Shown: positions 24,195 to 36,011, counted from the stretch's first letter. The stretch is DNA of 64,000 nucleotides from Hemileia vastatrix (GCA_030280995.1 JASXTE010000009.1:697001-761000); one strand, 5' to 3'. Notes: generated from the letters alone by a model not told the origin. Numbers and translations: made by a program.

Positions 24195-24611
24195 TCATTG
24201 TTGAGTGAAGTAGCTTCCTAGTAGGTAGGTGCTTCATTGTTGTCGATGGAAGGGATATGTGATGAGGGAAGTGGGAAGTGGAAATTCACCTCCAAATGTG
24301 CAGTTGAGGTGTGTAGATAGAAAAAAAACTTAAGTGTTTGCCACCAAAATTAAGTGGCATAGAGTGAGGAAAGACTTAAGGATGGCATCAGCAATTATGA
24401 GTCATGTGACTTTCTTGCAAATCCATCATGGATGTGATGAGTTTGGGATCAGGAATTAGGAATGGAAATTGGGGTATAAGAGGCGGGATAATGCATTATC
24501 GTGGATTTCTTATCCACTAGCCCCAATCTTCCACAATTAATAATGTCTGATCCCAGAAAAAAAATTCCTGATCCCTAACTGTGGATCCCTGAACATTGAT
24601 ACCCCCTATTG

Positions 24612-25359
24612 CAACCTTTCAAGTAATTTATTTATTTTAACTTAGATTTATAATGCTAATAAAAATAAAATAAATGTATAAACTTTAAAATTGTAATTAA
24701 GTGGAGTGTATAATAAGTGATGCGTTAAAGGGGATTACCCAAGGCCCTTTAATAGACCAGGAGACCTCTGAAGCACCACAAATAAGTATATACAAAATAG
24801 TAATAAGCTAAAACAAGAATATAAAAGAATAGAAATGAAACATAGATATTAAGAGAAAAACATGAAACAATCAACTAAAACCGTGAGTAATTAACCATTT
24901 TCCCACCATAACTTCCCAAAACACTTAATTAAAATAATTAGTAACCAAGTAAGTCTGAAACATGAGAACAGTTAGTAAAATAACCCAAAACAGTTATTAC
25001 AGTGAGACGTAAAGGATTTAATTATAACAATTAGAATTATTTTCACACCAAGATCCATGTAATCAATTCAATTCAGTATAAAACAATTTTAATTAATTGT
25101 TGTAACTATGTAATTAATTCACTAATTATTTTAAATGAAACATATAATTAGTTTCATGATATTCCTTATTTAAATCGAGAATTTTAATACCATGTTATTA
25201 AATAAGTGTCATAATTTATTTAATAACTTTACTGACCCAATTAAGGGTCAAAAAAGCGCCCAATATTATTGTTTAATAATATATTAAAAGTTTTATTTAA
25301 TATATAAATTTAATTAATTAATTTAATTACATTATAAGTCAATTTTACACATATAATTA
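24612..25359 (-). repeat. Middle segment of LTR-A
   Basis: Reverse complement matches 52170-52925 and the 3' LTR, including the promoter-proximal block CTTCAGAGGTC. The TATA box is altered here (TCTATTAAAGGGCC instead of TCTATAAAAGGGCC). It is bounded exactly by Harb2 on the left and Harb3 on the right. Confidence 0.85.
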
Positions 25360-25795
25360 TAATAGGGAGTATCAATGTTCAGGGATCTGCAATTAGGGAT
25401 CAGTAATTTTTTTTCCTGGGATCAGACATTATTAATTGCGGAAGATTCTTATCCACTAGCCCTGGGGCTAGTGGATAAGGAATCCACGATAATGTATTAT
25501 CCCGCCTCTTATACCCCAATTTCCATTCCTTATTCCTGATCCCAAACACATCACATCCATGATGGATTTTAAAGAAAGTCACATGACTTATAATTGCTGA
25601 TGCCATCCTTAAGTCTCTCCTCACTCTATGCTACTTAATTTTGGTGGCAAACACTTAAGTTTTTTTTCTATCTACACACCCCAACTGCACATTTGACAAT
25701 GAATTCCCACTTCCCACTTCCCACTCATCACCTACACCTTCCACTGACCTCATTTTTTTCATTTTTTTGCCCATTATTTTAGTGCATTTATGCTA

Positions 25796-26170
25796 CTTTA
25801 TTCACCACCTCCACCACCACCTCCTCCTCCTCCTCCACCCCCTCACCACCACCACCACCTCCACCTCCTCGCCACCACCACCACCACCACCACCTCTTCT
25901 TTGCCACCACCTCCACCACCACCTCCACCACCTCCACCTCTTTGCCACCACCTTCACCACCTCCTCTTTGCAACCACCTTCACCACCTCCTCTTCGCCAC
26001 CACCACCACCACCACCTCCACCTTCACCCCCTTTCCACCACCACCACCTCCTCTTTGCCACCACCTCCACCTCCTCGCCACCACCACCACCTCCTTCTCC
26101 TCCTCTTTGCCACCACCTTCACCTCCTCCTCTTTTCCACCACCACCACCACCACCTCCAACACAAACCCC
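25796..26170 (+). repeat. CCACCA/CTCCTC trinucleotide-rich tract
   Basis: About 370 bp of nearly pure CCA, CAC and CTC triplets. All three forward frames stay open and give poly-Pro, poly-His or mixed products, so open frames here are not evidence of genes. It lies just after the element's transposase-promoter end, at the start of the captured segment. Confidence 0.85.
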
Positions 26171-26239
26171 CCTCACTATTCCTGAAATCAAAGTTTGCTC
26201 CTGTTTCTTTTATCTCTCTACCAACAACGGCATATAATA

Positions 26240-28268
26240 AATCCCTAATGATATCCATCTTTCATTCACCGATTCTTTTTTGTTTCTTACTTTCTTACTT
26301 TCTCCTCTTTTTGCTTTCTCATATTGTAATAGGCACATATCAAACTCATTCCAAGACAGTCCAACATCTCTTCATTTTCTTTTCATGCAAGCGCGTTGGC
26401 TATTCTTGATACCTATCAAGTCAATGCTTCAGAATCATAAAGGTCTAGCCAAATAGATCAATAATCTCTGGAGAAACAGCCTGCTCTTGAAAAGCAACCT
26501 CTCCTATTTTTTCCTGATGATGAATGTCAAGAATCTCATCCTTTGACTTATGTCTTGCATAGATACTTGGATCAATCCATCCCTTCCATTACCAACAAAA
26601 CCTCGTACCATATTTTTACTCAACCTGTTAATCTAGATGAAAAAGATTTTCCTTCTATAAAGTTGTTTCAGTTGAATTTTTTTCTGGTTTCAAGTTAATA
26701 TCTTATCTTTTCTCAATTATCTCTCTCTATTATTGATACATGTGGGTGTGTTGACTATGTTTAGTGCCTGATACATATCTTGTTTCTATACATTGTACAA
26801 CTGTCACAGTGGATGAAAGCGTTCCAGAACTTTGGCTAACAGATATTGGGCCCCCCATTTCCATTCCTTCTGACCAGTCAGCTACCAAGCGTCATCTTGA
26901 CTTAGTTTCTGATCATCACCTGGATGCTCCTAACGTTTGAGTATCCAGTTTTTTTTTCTTTTTGATGGCTCTATTTGTTAGGCAAGCTTTCACTAAGACC
27001 CATCATATATTTTTCATTTCTGTCAGCCTCTCACAACACCAACAGTCAACTTTTTGTATTATTCCCCTTACTCTTCATTCGCTCCCTTCTATGACTCATC
27101 TGAGACTACCAAGTCCCTTGAAGCTTCCGTCACAAGTTACATGAGCCAACAACGTCTAAATGCTTGGTCTAAGCGTTGTGTATGCACTGACCAATCAAGC
27201 TATGCCACCCCAGTCTGTGACACTTCCCCTAGTCAGACTCCTGCAAATCCTTCAGCTTCATCAAGTCGGTTTGATCTATCCCTTTTGGAACAGTATGATA
27301 TTCCTCTATCACACATGATCAATTTGCTGCCTGAGAATCACGCACATGAATGAATTGATCTTGAGCTTCAGAGAAATGCTCAATTAATACAAAAATTGCA
27401 AGAACATCAATTTGAGCGCCTTTGTAACAGCCACAGTGTTTCAAATGGCCATTTAGATCCTGCCCTTGCAGTTCCTCCCGAAGAGGCAAAAAATGTTACT
27501 GCGACTGCTCGAGGCTCATCGGTTATTGCTGAAGGCAGAGATATTGCTAGTAAGAACCGGACTGGTAATAATGACATGATCATTCGCTCTCAGCCTATGG
27601 GCATTATTGATCTTGAAGAGTAGAAGAAGGCTACTAGATTGTTCAAGTCACTGGTGAAACTCATCAAGTTGAGGCCTAGAGTTTGGAGTCCTCAAGAAGA
27701 CTCGTTGATTAGAAATTAAATAATGCCATCCCCTGAGCATATCAGATCATCATCTGAACTTTTGTTTAAAGCAGAGCACAACTTTTCGGATATTAGCATT
27801 GATTCTGAGACTCAAATTAAAAATTAGGATGGCTCAACCAGCCCAGCCTTCTATTGAGGTCATTTACCGGCTGAAAGTATCAGAGTATTGAAAGATTCCA
27901 ACTTAACATCTCCAGCAGTTGAAAAACCAGCTGAAGTTCTCCCTCCACTATCTCACTTCTATAATGTGTGTGCATGCATGAAAATATTGTCTTCATTTCA
28001 TCTAGTAAGTTTGTTATAGCCAATCATCAGTCTGACTCTGAATTTTGTTCTTCTCTGGGGTACCTATTTAAAAAGACATTTTGAACTCAAAGATATCTCT
28101 GTATGGATGCATATCGACCTCATACACTCAACTGGGCCCAAAATCGAGGACTAAAAATATTTCACTATTGGTAAGTAAGCCTCAATATAGTTTGAAAAAT
28201 AGCAAACTTATTGTCTTATCACCTTTACAGAATTGATAGTAACAAAGATCCAGCTATTTCCTAAAAAG
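26240..28268 (+). pseudogene. Captured gene fragment in the transposase slot of Harb3, unrecognised
   Basis: Separate protein-like blocks lie on the plus strand. About 26470-26680 reads PLTYVLHRYLDQSIPSITNK. About 26810-26935 reads VPELWLTDIGPP. Positions 27054-27353 have a Ser/Thr-rich part and YDIPLSHMINLLPENHAHE, continuing past a TGA into DLELQRNAQLIQKLQEHQFE. Positions 27396-27623 are followed past a TAG by TRLFKSLVKLIKLRPRVWSP. The mix of helical blocks, Ser-rich linkers and intron-like gaps suggests a multi-exon host gene, now with several in-frame stops. It has the orientation the transposase would have. I could not place the family; a nuclear scaffold or chromatin protein is only a guess. 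Confidence 0.5.
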
Positions 28269-28559
28269 TATGGGGATTAGAGTTGTCATCAAAAAATATA
28301 TATTTTTTCATAAATTTTTAATAAATATTTTTTATATATCAATTTCCTCAACTAAAGTAATGGGCCAACAACCTTTGGTTGTATAACAGGTAATCATGAT
28401 AATATTTATTTTTTTCATTGGGTTCCTCTAGCCTATACCTGTGGAAAGTCCCAAACTTTTGTTTCTAGATTTGATCTGCATTTTGGCTTGAGGAATTGTC
28501 ATTACTTTAAACTAGGGAAATTGATATATATTAGATATTTATTTAATAATTTATGTATT

Positions 28560-29010
28560 ATATTAAATTTAGATGACTTCCACCCCTCACTTCAATAAAA
28601 TGCAGGGAGGGGTATTGCCAAATTTTCAAATCTGACATTCAAAATTGATGACTTGTAAAAATTTTGGTGATACCCACCCCTTTCTTCAATGAAATGTAGG
28701 GGGGTATTGCCAAATTTTCAAATGTAACATGTAAAATTTTTGACTTGTAAATATTTTGGAAAAATTATTTTGGTGATACCTGTCCCTTACTTCAATAAAA
28801 TCGAGGGGGGTATTGCCAAAATTTCTTATAAGACTTGTGAAATTCTTGACTTGTAAGAAATTTGGTGATACCAGTAAAATGCAGGGGGTAGTAAAGCCAA
28901 AGTTTCATATAAGACTTTCAAGATTCATGACATGAAAGAATTTTGGTGATACCCACCCCTTACTTCGAAAAAATCCAGGGGTGGGGGATCATCAAATTTT
29001 TAAAGGAGAC
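28560..29010. repeat. Tandem ~100-bp repeats downstream of the SANT gene (Harb3)
   Basis: Inverted counterpart of 20340-20800, with units carrying GGTGATACCCACCCC and CAATAAAATGCAGGG. The flanking stretch 28268-28560 also matches Harb2 (20800-21100) closely, which fixes the right edge of the captured segment at about 28268. Confidence 0.75.
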
Positions 29011-29156
29011 ATGAAAATTTTATTTAAAAACAGAATATTTAACATTAAAATAAAAAAATCAAGTAATGATTGATAGAGTAATGAAATACAGGAAATTATT
29101 GTAAATTTTATGTACAAATAAATATAAAAAGTTGAAGTGTGAGAAAATAAAACAAA

Positions 29157-30503
29157 CTAGTCATCAAACAATTTCTTTAAACGCTCAATTTCCTCAACAG
29201 ATTTATTAGCTTTAACACATTCTATCAAGAAATCTTTCTTTTTGGAATTTTCTTCATGATCAAAATTATATTTCATCTGCTCTAATAGGTTTTGAGGTTT
29301 GAGTGTTTTCTCCCCTTTTTTTGATTTTTCAATAATTAGAGTTAACTCAAACTTCTTCTCCTCCAAATCTTAGTCCCAATCATCCTTTCGTAAAGAGAGC
29401 TTGTACTTCCTCTCTTCCAAATCTTGTTGCCTATCATCCCTCCTTAAAGAGAGCTCATATTTCTTCTTTTAAAAGCTTAGAGTCTCTTTAGCGATTTTCA
29501 CTTTTTCTAGAGTGATAATAAAAATTAACATAAAATAGACAAAAAGCAGAGTAAAGTAATAAGAGGTATGGTATCACTTGCCAGCATCATGTTTCTCTAA
29601 AAATTGTTCCATAGAAAAAAAAGGGGTTTGTGATGAAGTATCACTTTTTGGTCTTCTTTGGGAGTGGAAGTTTAGACTACTTGAAGCCCTACGCTTCTTG
29701 TTCAAGGTCATATTTTCCTCCTCATCATTGTTGCTACCTTCAGACTCAGTTGATTGAGGATCCTGGGTTTGTTTGTCAGCCTTTTAAGAAATAAAAAAAA
29801 AAGTAAATGAAAAAATATAATTGATAAGATAAAAGAAAAAAGAAACAGACTTTAGTTAGATTTTGTTGGGTTAATTTCCCAATAGGATCTACAGAAAGCT
29901 ATCTAGATTGGTCTCATTCAAATGAGGGGAGGCTTGAGTGGAGGAAGAGGATGAGAAAATATTTGCTTCAACATCATGTTTGGAAATAGGATATTCTCCA
30001 TCCAATATGTTTACAGGATTAACATCAGCTCACTCTCCAAAAATTGCATCCATCTCTTTAAAGTAAGGACATAAAGATTCAAGTTTATTGTCTATGGATT
30101 TGATGCCCTTAGTTATATTGATGTTGGTAACCCCAACACCAGTGGAAGATGAAAGAGCCTTTTCCTTCTTGTATTTGGCTCGGTAATGCTTGAAGCGTTC
30201 AGACATCTGTTTAGGCAAAAGATCAATCCTTCCCTTGGTCTTATTACGTAATTCATTTGCCATTAGAAAATAGCCATTAACTTTTGATGCTGGGGGCTGT
30301 CCTACTTTAGTCGCATACTCAGTACCAAACCAAGAATCATAGTTAGATTTAGTTTTCAGCTAGTTGATAAGAATGAGATGATCATATTTTTTTAGTTGAA
30401 CGGTCTTAGATTTCTTGGCTGATCAGGGGAAAGAGGGAGTTATGGGATTTGAAGAACAACTGGGGGAAGGCTGTCTTTGAGAAGATCTATGATGACAAGG
30501 CAT
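29157..30503 (-). pseudogene. SANT/Myb-like transposition partner gene of Harb3, broken
   Basis: Inverted copy of the Harb1 gene. The start codon is at 30501-30503. The conserved core (LLPKQMSERFKHYRAKYKK) is open at 30263-30030 but ends in a TGA where Harb1 has a CGA arginine codon, in the GERADVNP block. The coiled-coil exon (about 29500-29157) has a TAG between its two 18-residue repeats and loss of the small exon-2/3 join. It should be non-functional. Confidence 0.75.
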
Positions 30504-30697
30504 GTTGAAATATTTGAAGATGAAAAGGAGAAGAAATAAATAGATTGGATGGGGAGCGGTTTTGAATGGATAAAATGAATAGACAGGATGGAAGTGCGCA
30601 GCACGGTAGGGAGGCTGGCACATCCAGAAAGTTGTCCAAGATGTGGTTATGAAGAATTGAGGATAAAAATGTCAGATAGAGGTGAACATTGAAACGT

Positions 30698-31789
30698 TGT
30701 AGACAATCCTATAGTACTAGCTATAGGCCTTGACCAAGGGAGTTGGAGAAAAACCAGAGAGAAAATCCCCTGTCCCTTTAGAAAAATAGAGTGAGATTTA
30801 CTTGCTAAAGTAAGTTGGTTCCTGTTTTTCTAAAGCTCCTTTTTAACACACTTGACTGCTTGATGAGCCAAGAAAGTAGTCCCCAGATAGACTACCAGAC
30901 CAAAGAACTGAAATGTAGAACAAAGTCCACACCAGAGACAGCAAAGATACTTGATGTAGGCTGCAAATCCACACCAGAGACAGCAATAATACTTGCTATA
31001 GCTTGCAAGACTATAACAGAGAAAACAGTTTCCAAAGTTAAGTTAAATGAAGAACTCACTTGCAACAAACACAGCCAATTGTGGCCAGAAACAGTGAAAA
31101 CTGAGTGAGGAACAATGATATCACCTCTGGATGGTTGTATGATGATTAAGGTTGCCCCAAACTGTCTTATTCACTATGTACACACAGACCACTAACTAAG
31201 AGCCCATGGGCACTCACCAATCTGGCGCCTGCACCCGCCAAATTGCATAAAAAACCCTCCTGGAGCGCTCCCCAACCTCTTAAAACAGAGGCGGGCGGGC
31301 CACCCGACGTCGGAGATGCCGCCTGAAGCGGCCCGGCCTCCCTGAAGCCAGAAAACCAATAAAAACCACTAATCTACTTAGAAAAATTAGCTACAACTAC
31401 TAAAACCTTTAAAACATGGAATTTCACTATAACAACATTGTGACATGAAATATAGAGAAAAATTAGCTCTATCCAATGGTACTAAGCACTTAACCCTAAG
31501 ACTTAAGGTTAGCCCGTAAAACACAAAAAACAAAATTAAACAGCAATCTTTTATAAATGGAAAATGAGGAAATGACCCCTTAAAACTCAGAATATGAAAA
31601 ATGTCTACAAGACATAAAATATAGAGAAAAACCAGGGCTATCCAATGATAGTACCCACATACCTGCAGACCCAATATCCACGGAATAAAACCAGAAAAAT
31701 ACCCAATTCTTTAACAGATGTCAATTAAGACATGCACAAACCGCGCCAAATCACACAACAAAGGCCCCTGCCAATGTTGGAAGACCACA
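30698..31789 (-). repeat. 3' LTR of the 13-kb Ty3 element
   Basis: In element sense it starts TGTGGTCTTCCAACATTGG at 31789 and ends GGATTGTCTACA at 30698, with TG...CA ends. Inside are a GC-rich block (31225-31345, with GGCGGGCGGGCC) and a short direct repeat with CACACCAGAGACAGCA (about 30927 and 30971). Confidence 0.93.
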
Positions 31790-31799
31790 TCCTCCCTCC
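31790..31799 (-). promoter_or_regulatory. Polypurine tract of the 13-kb Ty3 element
   Basis: The element-sense sequence GGAGGGAGGA immediately precedes the TG of the 3' LTR, the expected position for plus-strand DNA priming. Confidence 0.85.
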
Positions 31800-31807
31800 A
31801 ATTGAGA

Positions 31808-32479
31808 ATGTCCGCATTCTTTCTTCATCCAACCACCATGTTTAACCTTCTTCCCAAATCTGCCTCTGAAATGGGCCCCTGCCAATACTGCATTGACAAT
31901 AATTTAATCTGCGCCATGACACCACCTGTCCATCCATACAGAACGTCCTGCAATGTCTGCCAATCCAGAAAGAAGACCTGCCACACACCTTGTCCACTTT
32001 CTTCCACAACAGATTCACCTTCACCTCAACCTGGTCCTTCTTCTGCCAGCACCAAAAGATCTAGGCCATCCATCCTGATACCCAGATTAATCAAAAAGCT
32101 CCACCCTTCCCAGAAGAGTGCCACAACCCATAAAACAACTAGTTCCCCCATCCCTGGTCCATCTGATGGTAAAGAAAATTCATTTCTTCCTTCAACTTTT
32201 AAAACTGATAACTTCTCAGTTCCTCCCTCTTCTGATAGTGATGATAACAATGTAGGATCCATTGCACCACCAACACCAACACACTTGCCCACTATCAAGG
32301 CCAAGTTCCAACAACACACATCTTAACAGAAACAACTTCTGCTTCACTACTTCCAATCCACTCCTGCTAGAGATCCACAGGACATTGAGAACAGAAGACA
32401 CCTCATTCACCAGTTCAAGGCTAATTCTGAACACTTCATTTCATCTCTTGATTCCCTCTGTAATTCCACTAGTACTTGA
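31808..32479 (+). pseudogene. Antisense gene X1 with zinc-cluster-like cysteines
   Basis: On the strand opposite the retrotransposon genes, starting 18 bp inside the 3' LTR edge. From the ATG at 31808 the product has MGPCQYCIDNNLIC, then SCNVCQSRKKTC: a C-x2-C-x6-C-x12-C-x2-C-x6-C pattern similar to, but spaced differently from, a Gal4 zinc cluster. A Ser/Pro-rich region with basic KRSRPS follows. A TAA at 32324-32326 interrupts the frame, which then continues with a helical segment (RRHLIHQFKANSEHF) to 32479. The single stop suggests a recently disabled gene, or an internal intron I could not resolve. DNA or RNA binding is inferred from the cysteines and basic residues. Confidence 0.55.
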
Positions 32480-32537
32480 GTTTGATTCAGAAAAGAAAAA
32501 TTGACCACACCCTCTATAGGATGTAACCACAAACAAC

Positions 32538-33040
32538 CCTCAGTTTTAAGTCTTGGGGGACCATTCTCATTTTATAGTCTTGGGGGACTCAAAAACCCTC
32601 AGTTTAAAGTCTTGGGGGACTCAAAAACCTAAATCATAAACCCAGAACCAGAGATTAACCACATTAAGACACAGAGAAAAAACTAACATTCTGGGGTAAT
32701 TGTGAATAGAGCTGCCAGCCCATCAATTACCCCCAAACTTGCCTTTGCTAAATTTGGAGGCTCCCCCTGTAGATACCCTCCACCAATATTTCAAAACCAA
32801 CTCCAACAACAAAACCCTTTTTCCTCAGTTTATAGTCTTGGGGGACTTAGAACCCTCAGTTTAAAGTCTTGGGGGACTAAACCAACAACAATCCTCTGTT
32901 TAAAGTCTTGGGGGACTAACACAGTGTTCATTTTAAAGTCTTGATGGACTACCTTGATAAAATCTTGAAACCAGCCAGTTTAAAGTCTTGGAGGACTAAC
33001 AGAAACCAGATTTCAGTTTAAAGTCTTGATGGACTGACGG
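32538..33040 (+). repeat. Repeats of an AGTTTAAAGTCTTGGGGGAC motif
   Basis: Nine or so copies begin near 32541, 32600, 32826, 32856, 32896, 32929, 32976 and 33013, separated by 30-50 bp of unrelated sequence; variants have GATGGAC or GAGGAC. Similar motifs recur at 35450, 35702, 35957 and, within coding sequence, at 37516, 37554, 39599 and 39662. Confidence 0.8.
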
Positions 33041-33186
33041 AATTTTGCATAAAATGGACACAGCCAATTTCATGCAGCACATCTCTACAGCCAACCTGCT
33101 GAACTTCCACCTTCACTTCATCATCTACCCATCACTGACAAAAATCTCCTCCTATCCCTTTTCATCATCTTTTCTCACCACAGATC

Positions 33187-34739
33187 ATGGCTGGATCTCC
33201 TGATGTTAACCCTTCTACTCTCCCTTGCTTCACTGCTCCCAAGGACTATGCCTGAAAACAGTGCATCCACATGTGCAGACCTTGCACATTCACTCTTCCA
33301 AATCCTGAATCCAAATTCTACAACAGGGCTTGTGACTCTTGCTATTCCAAAAAGAAAAGATGTGACAGAGACGCCAACTACCCTATTCCTTCGCCTTCTC
33401 CTTCTCACAAATACATCTCCAGATCCCCTACCAGATCCCCAGAGCTTGGTCCTTCCTCTTCCTCTCTATCTTCTGCTCCTTCCAGAAGATCCAGAAGCTC
33501 AGCTTCCCGCACTCTTCCCAAAAGACCAGCCTTAGCCTCACAAGAAACTGCTTTTATCTCCGCCAAATTAGCTCCAAAAGCTTCAAAATCAACTCCCAGG
33601 CTTCTATACCGCGTCCAGGCGGCCCGCCTGCCTCACCAAACAGTGAAAATCAGGGCCAAAACCTTCAAAAACGGCCAGAAAATAGCCAAATTCATCCAGA
33701 CAACAACAACAACTCAACCCAACTACCTCCTACTGCTCCCAGAGCAATTCAATCCACCCTTCCAAAGTCCAAAAGCACCAAAATTTACCAGATTTCTAAG
33801 AGAACTGCCAGAGAACCCCAAGAAGAAACCAGAACACCACACACTGCTCCACAACAACAACTTCGTCCCCAACTAAGACAAAGAAACTACACCTCTCCTC
33901 TGTCAGCCAACTACTCTTCTGACAGTTCCATCTCTTCAAATTCTCCATCCAGAAGAGAGCAGTCTGCTTCTAAATCCCCCTCTCCTGCTCCATCCTTTAA
34001 CAACCCTGGTACTCCATCACCAGCACCTCCTCCAACTGAATCCAACAGAAATAAAAACCACAACAACAACAACAATCTCACTGCTCCAACTAGGCCCCAG
34101 GAACATCAGAATCCCAGTTCACCTTCTCAGGATCCTTCAGAGGAAGACCATGAGAATCCATATCTTTCCCTAGTTGATCCACCCACTATGACCATTACAA
34201 AATCGTCAGAGATCCAAATCCCAGCTGCTTACAGATTTGATGAGCTTCCAATCTGTAAGTACCAAATTAATTATTCCATTTCTTCAACAAAAAATAATTA
34301 CTGATCCAATTCTTCTTGTCTAGTTGGCACCCCTCCTCCTGAATCTATTATTGGAGTTGGCCAAACTCTTGAAACTTCTTTGACCCTGGATTATGGAGAC
34401 ATGAAGAAACACCTAAGCACCATGTGTTCCAACATGCTAAAAGCCTTTGCCCTCCATGGACCTTTGAATGACTTTGAAAAATCCCTGAGAAAGCGCCTAC
34501 TGGAGGACCACTGGAAAATGTCTAGGATCATTAAACACACCCTCCAGCACTCCATTCCTACCTCTTCTTCTTCCTCCTCTGAACTTCCCTCTAATCCAAT
34601 TCCTGACCATTACAATCCCTATAATCTCTCCAGCAGGATGCACTTCAAAGAACACAGTGCTTCCCACAATCCCAACAAAAAACAAAAAAGTCATCACAAT
34701 CCAGACCAGCCTCCAGAAGCTTCATCATCCAGACAATGA
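33187..34739 (+). pseudogene. Antisense gene X2 with zinc-cluster-like cysteines and an intron
   Basis: Opposite strand to gag-pol. The ATG at 33187 (MAGSPDVN) leads to an in-frame TGA at 33253, directly followed by KQCIHMCRPC and ACDSCYSKKKRC. Reading the stop as a former Cys codon would give the same C-x2-C-x6-C plus C-x2-C-x6-C layout as X1. A frame change lies between about 33560 and 33612; downstream a long Ser/Pro/Asn-rich frame continues to a canonical intron (GTAAGT at 34256, TAG at 34323, 68 bp). Splicing joins the frame exactly into a C-terminal domain (GDMKKHLSTMCSNMLKAF) ending RQ at 34739. The precise intron argues this was a transcribed plus-strand gene, not chance. Its role in the element is unknown. 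Confidence 0.6.
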
Positions 34740-36011
34740 GCTCCTGCAAAAGATTAGAAACATAAAAATAATATAAAACAAATAATAAAATATAATTTCA
34801 GAATTTTTTTTTTTTTTTTTTTTTTTACGGTCTACTGATATACTAAAATAAAAAATTAATAGTTAAAATGAAATAAAATAAAATATAAAAAATAATACAA
34901 ATGGAATCCCCCAGCCAATTGATGAGCTGATCCCCTGATACCTTACCCACATCCAAGTGCACCTTGATGTGGATACACAATTAATTCTTTTAAATGATTA
35001 ACAGAAAACAAAATTCAAAAAATTTAGAAATTCAGAAGATAATAAAAATAATGAAACACAGAAACACATGAAATAAATAATAAATAAATAAAAATTGCAT
35101 TTCCCGGCCAATTGATGAGCCTTTCCCCACCAATGCTTGCCCACATCCAGGTGACCCTGATGTGGTAACACCCTATATTTTTGATTTTATGATTTTAAAC
35201 AACCCCCATAAAATAATTAACAGAAAAAAAAAGAGAAAAAAAAAGAAAACAATCTAAAACTGCTATCTAGCAAAAACATAACTGCAACATCAAAGAAAGT
35301 CCAGCCCCATAGATGGTCCAATAAGGGAAAGTCTGTTCCATAGAAATGATCACTGGGTGGGCTCCCTCCAATAAGTAAATAAGATGGGAGACCACCAGTG
35401 ATCCACCACCAATCTGAAAAAACCAAAGATAAAGAAGCCAGTCCCAAACCAGTTTAAAGTCATAGTGGACTTGAAACCTGAATAATAAACAACAGAACTA
35501 GAATTCAACTAGGAAAAACAAAAGACTTGAGACAGACATTCTGGGGTAACTGTTCTGCAGAGCAGCCAGCTCATCAGTTACCCCCACACTTGTCAAAATA
35601 AAATCTAGAAGCCCCCCCTGGGTACCTTCTAACAAAAACACAACATCCAACACAAAAAACCAAAACCAATAAGAGTGAAGAGTCCGGCACTTGAAAACCA
35701 AAGGAATTACCAGTTTAAAGTCATAGAGGACTAAAACCTGTGAAAATAAACAAATACTAGGGTTCAACCAAATTAAAAAAAATGGTTGGAAACAGACAAT
35801 CTGGGGTAACTGTTGATAGAGAAGCCAGCCCATCAGTCACCCCTACACTTGCCAAGATCAAATCTAGAAGCCCCACCCATGGGTGCCCTCTAACAAAAGT
35901 TTCCAACAAACAGATGCATAGCATCACCACAAAAAAAAACTAAAATTAAAGAACGGTCCGTAGTTTATCCTCATTGCGGAGTCAATCTTCTTCATTCCTA
36001 GTGCCTCTGGG
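34740..36011. other. Non-coding repeat modules of the 13-kb Ty3 element
   Basis: Two copies of a module with CCAATTGATGAGC and CCCACATCCA (34900-34985 and 35095-35175) are followed by two of a module with TCTGGGGTAACTGT, CAGCCNRCTCATCAGT-like and AGAAGCCCC blocks (35540-35630 and 35798-35890); a third copy of the latter lies at 32690-32780. A run of 26 T lies at 34807-34832. The stretch separates the end of pol from the antisense genes. Confidence 0.65.

Larger units (their letters stand above)
17380..24606. mobile_element. Harbinger-type element Harb2 carrying a captured Zn2Cys6 gene
   Basis: TIRs read GGGGGTATCAATGTTCAGGG and its complement at 24606. Flanks are TATTA on the left and TATTG on the right (one mismatch). 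From the left it holds the element's SANT/Myb-like gene (broken), a 3' repeat block, a captured regulator gene on the minus strand, and about 420 bp homologous to the transposase promoter end of Harb1 (51560-52018). The transposase body is absent. It is inserted in LTR-A. Confidence 0.85.

Noticed and set aside
25767..26409. Proline-, histidine- and serine-rich proteins of about 130-156 residues
   Set aside because: All three forward frames are open because of the CCA/CTC tract, so the frames reflect composition rather than selection.
33253..33255. Programmed stop readthrough or selenocysteine in X2
   Set aside because: A further frame change lies downstream and no SECIS-like structure was looked for successfully. 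A nonsense mutation of a Cys codon is the simpler reading.
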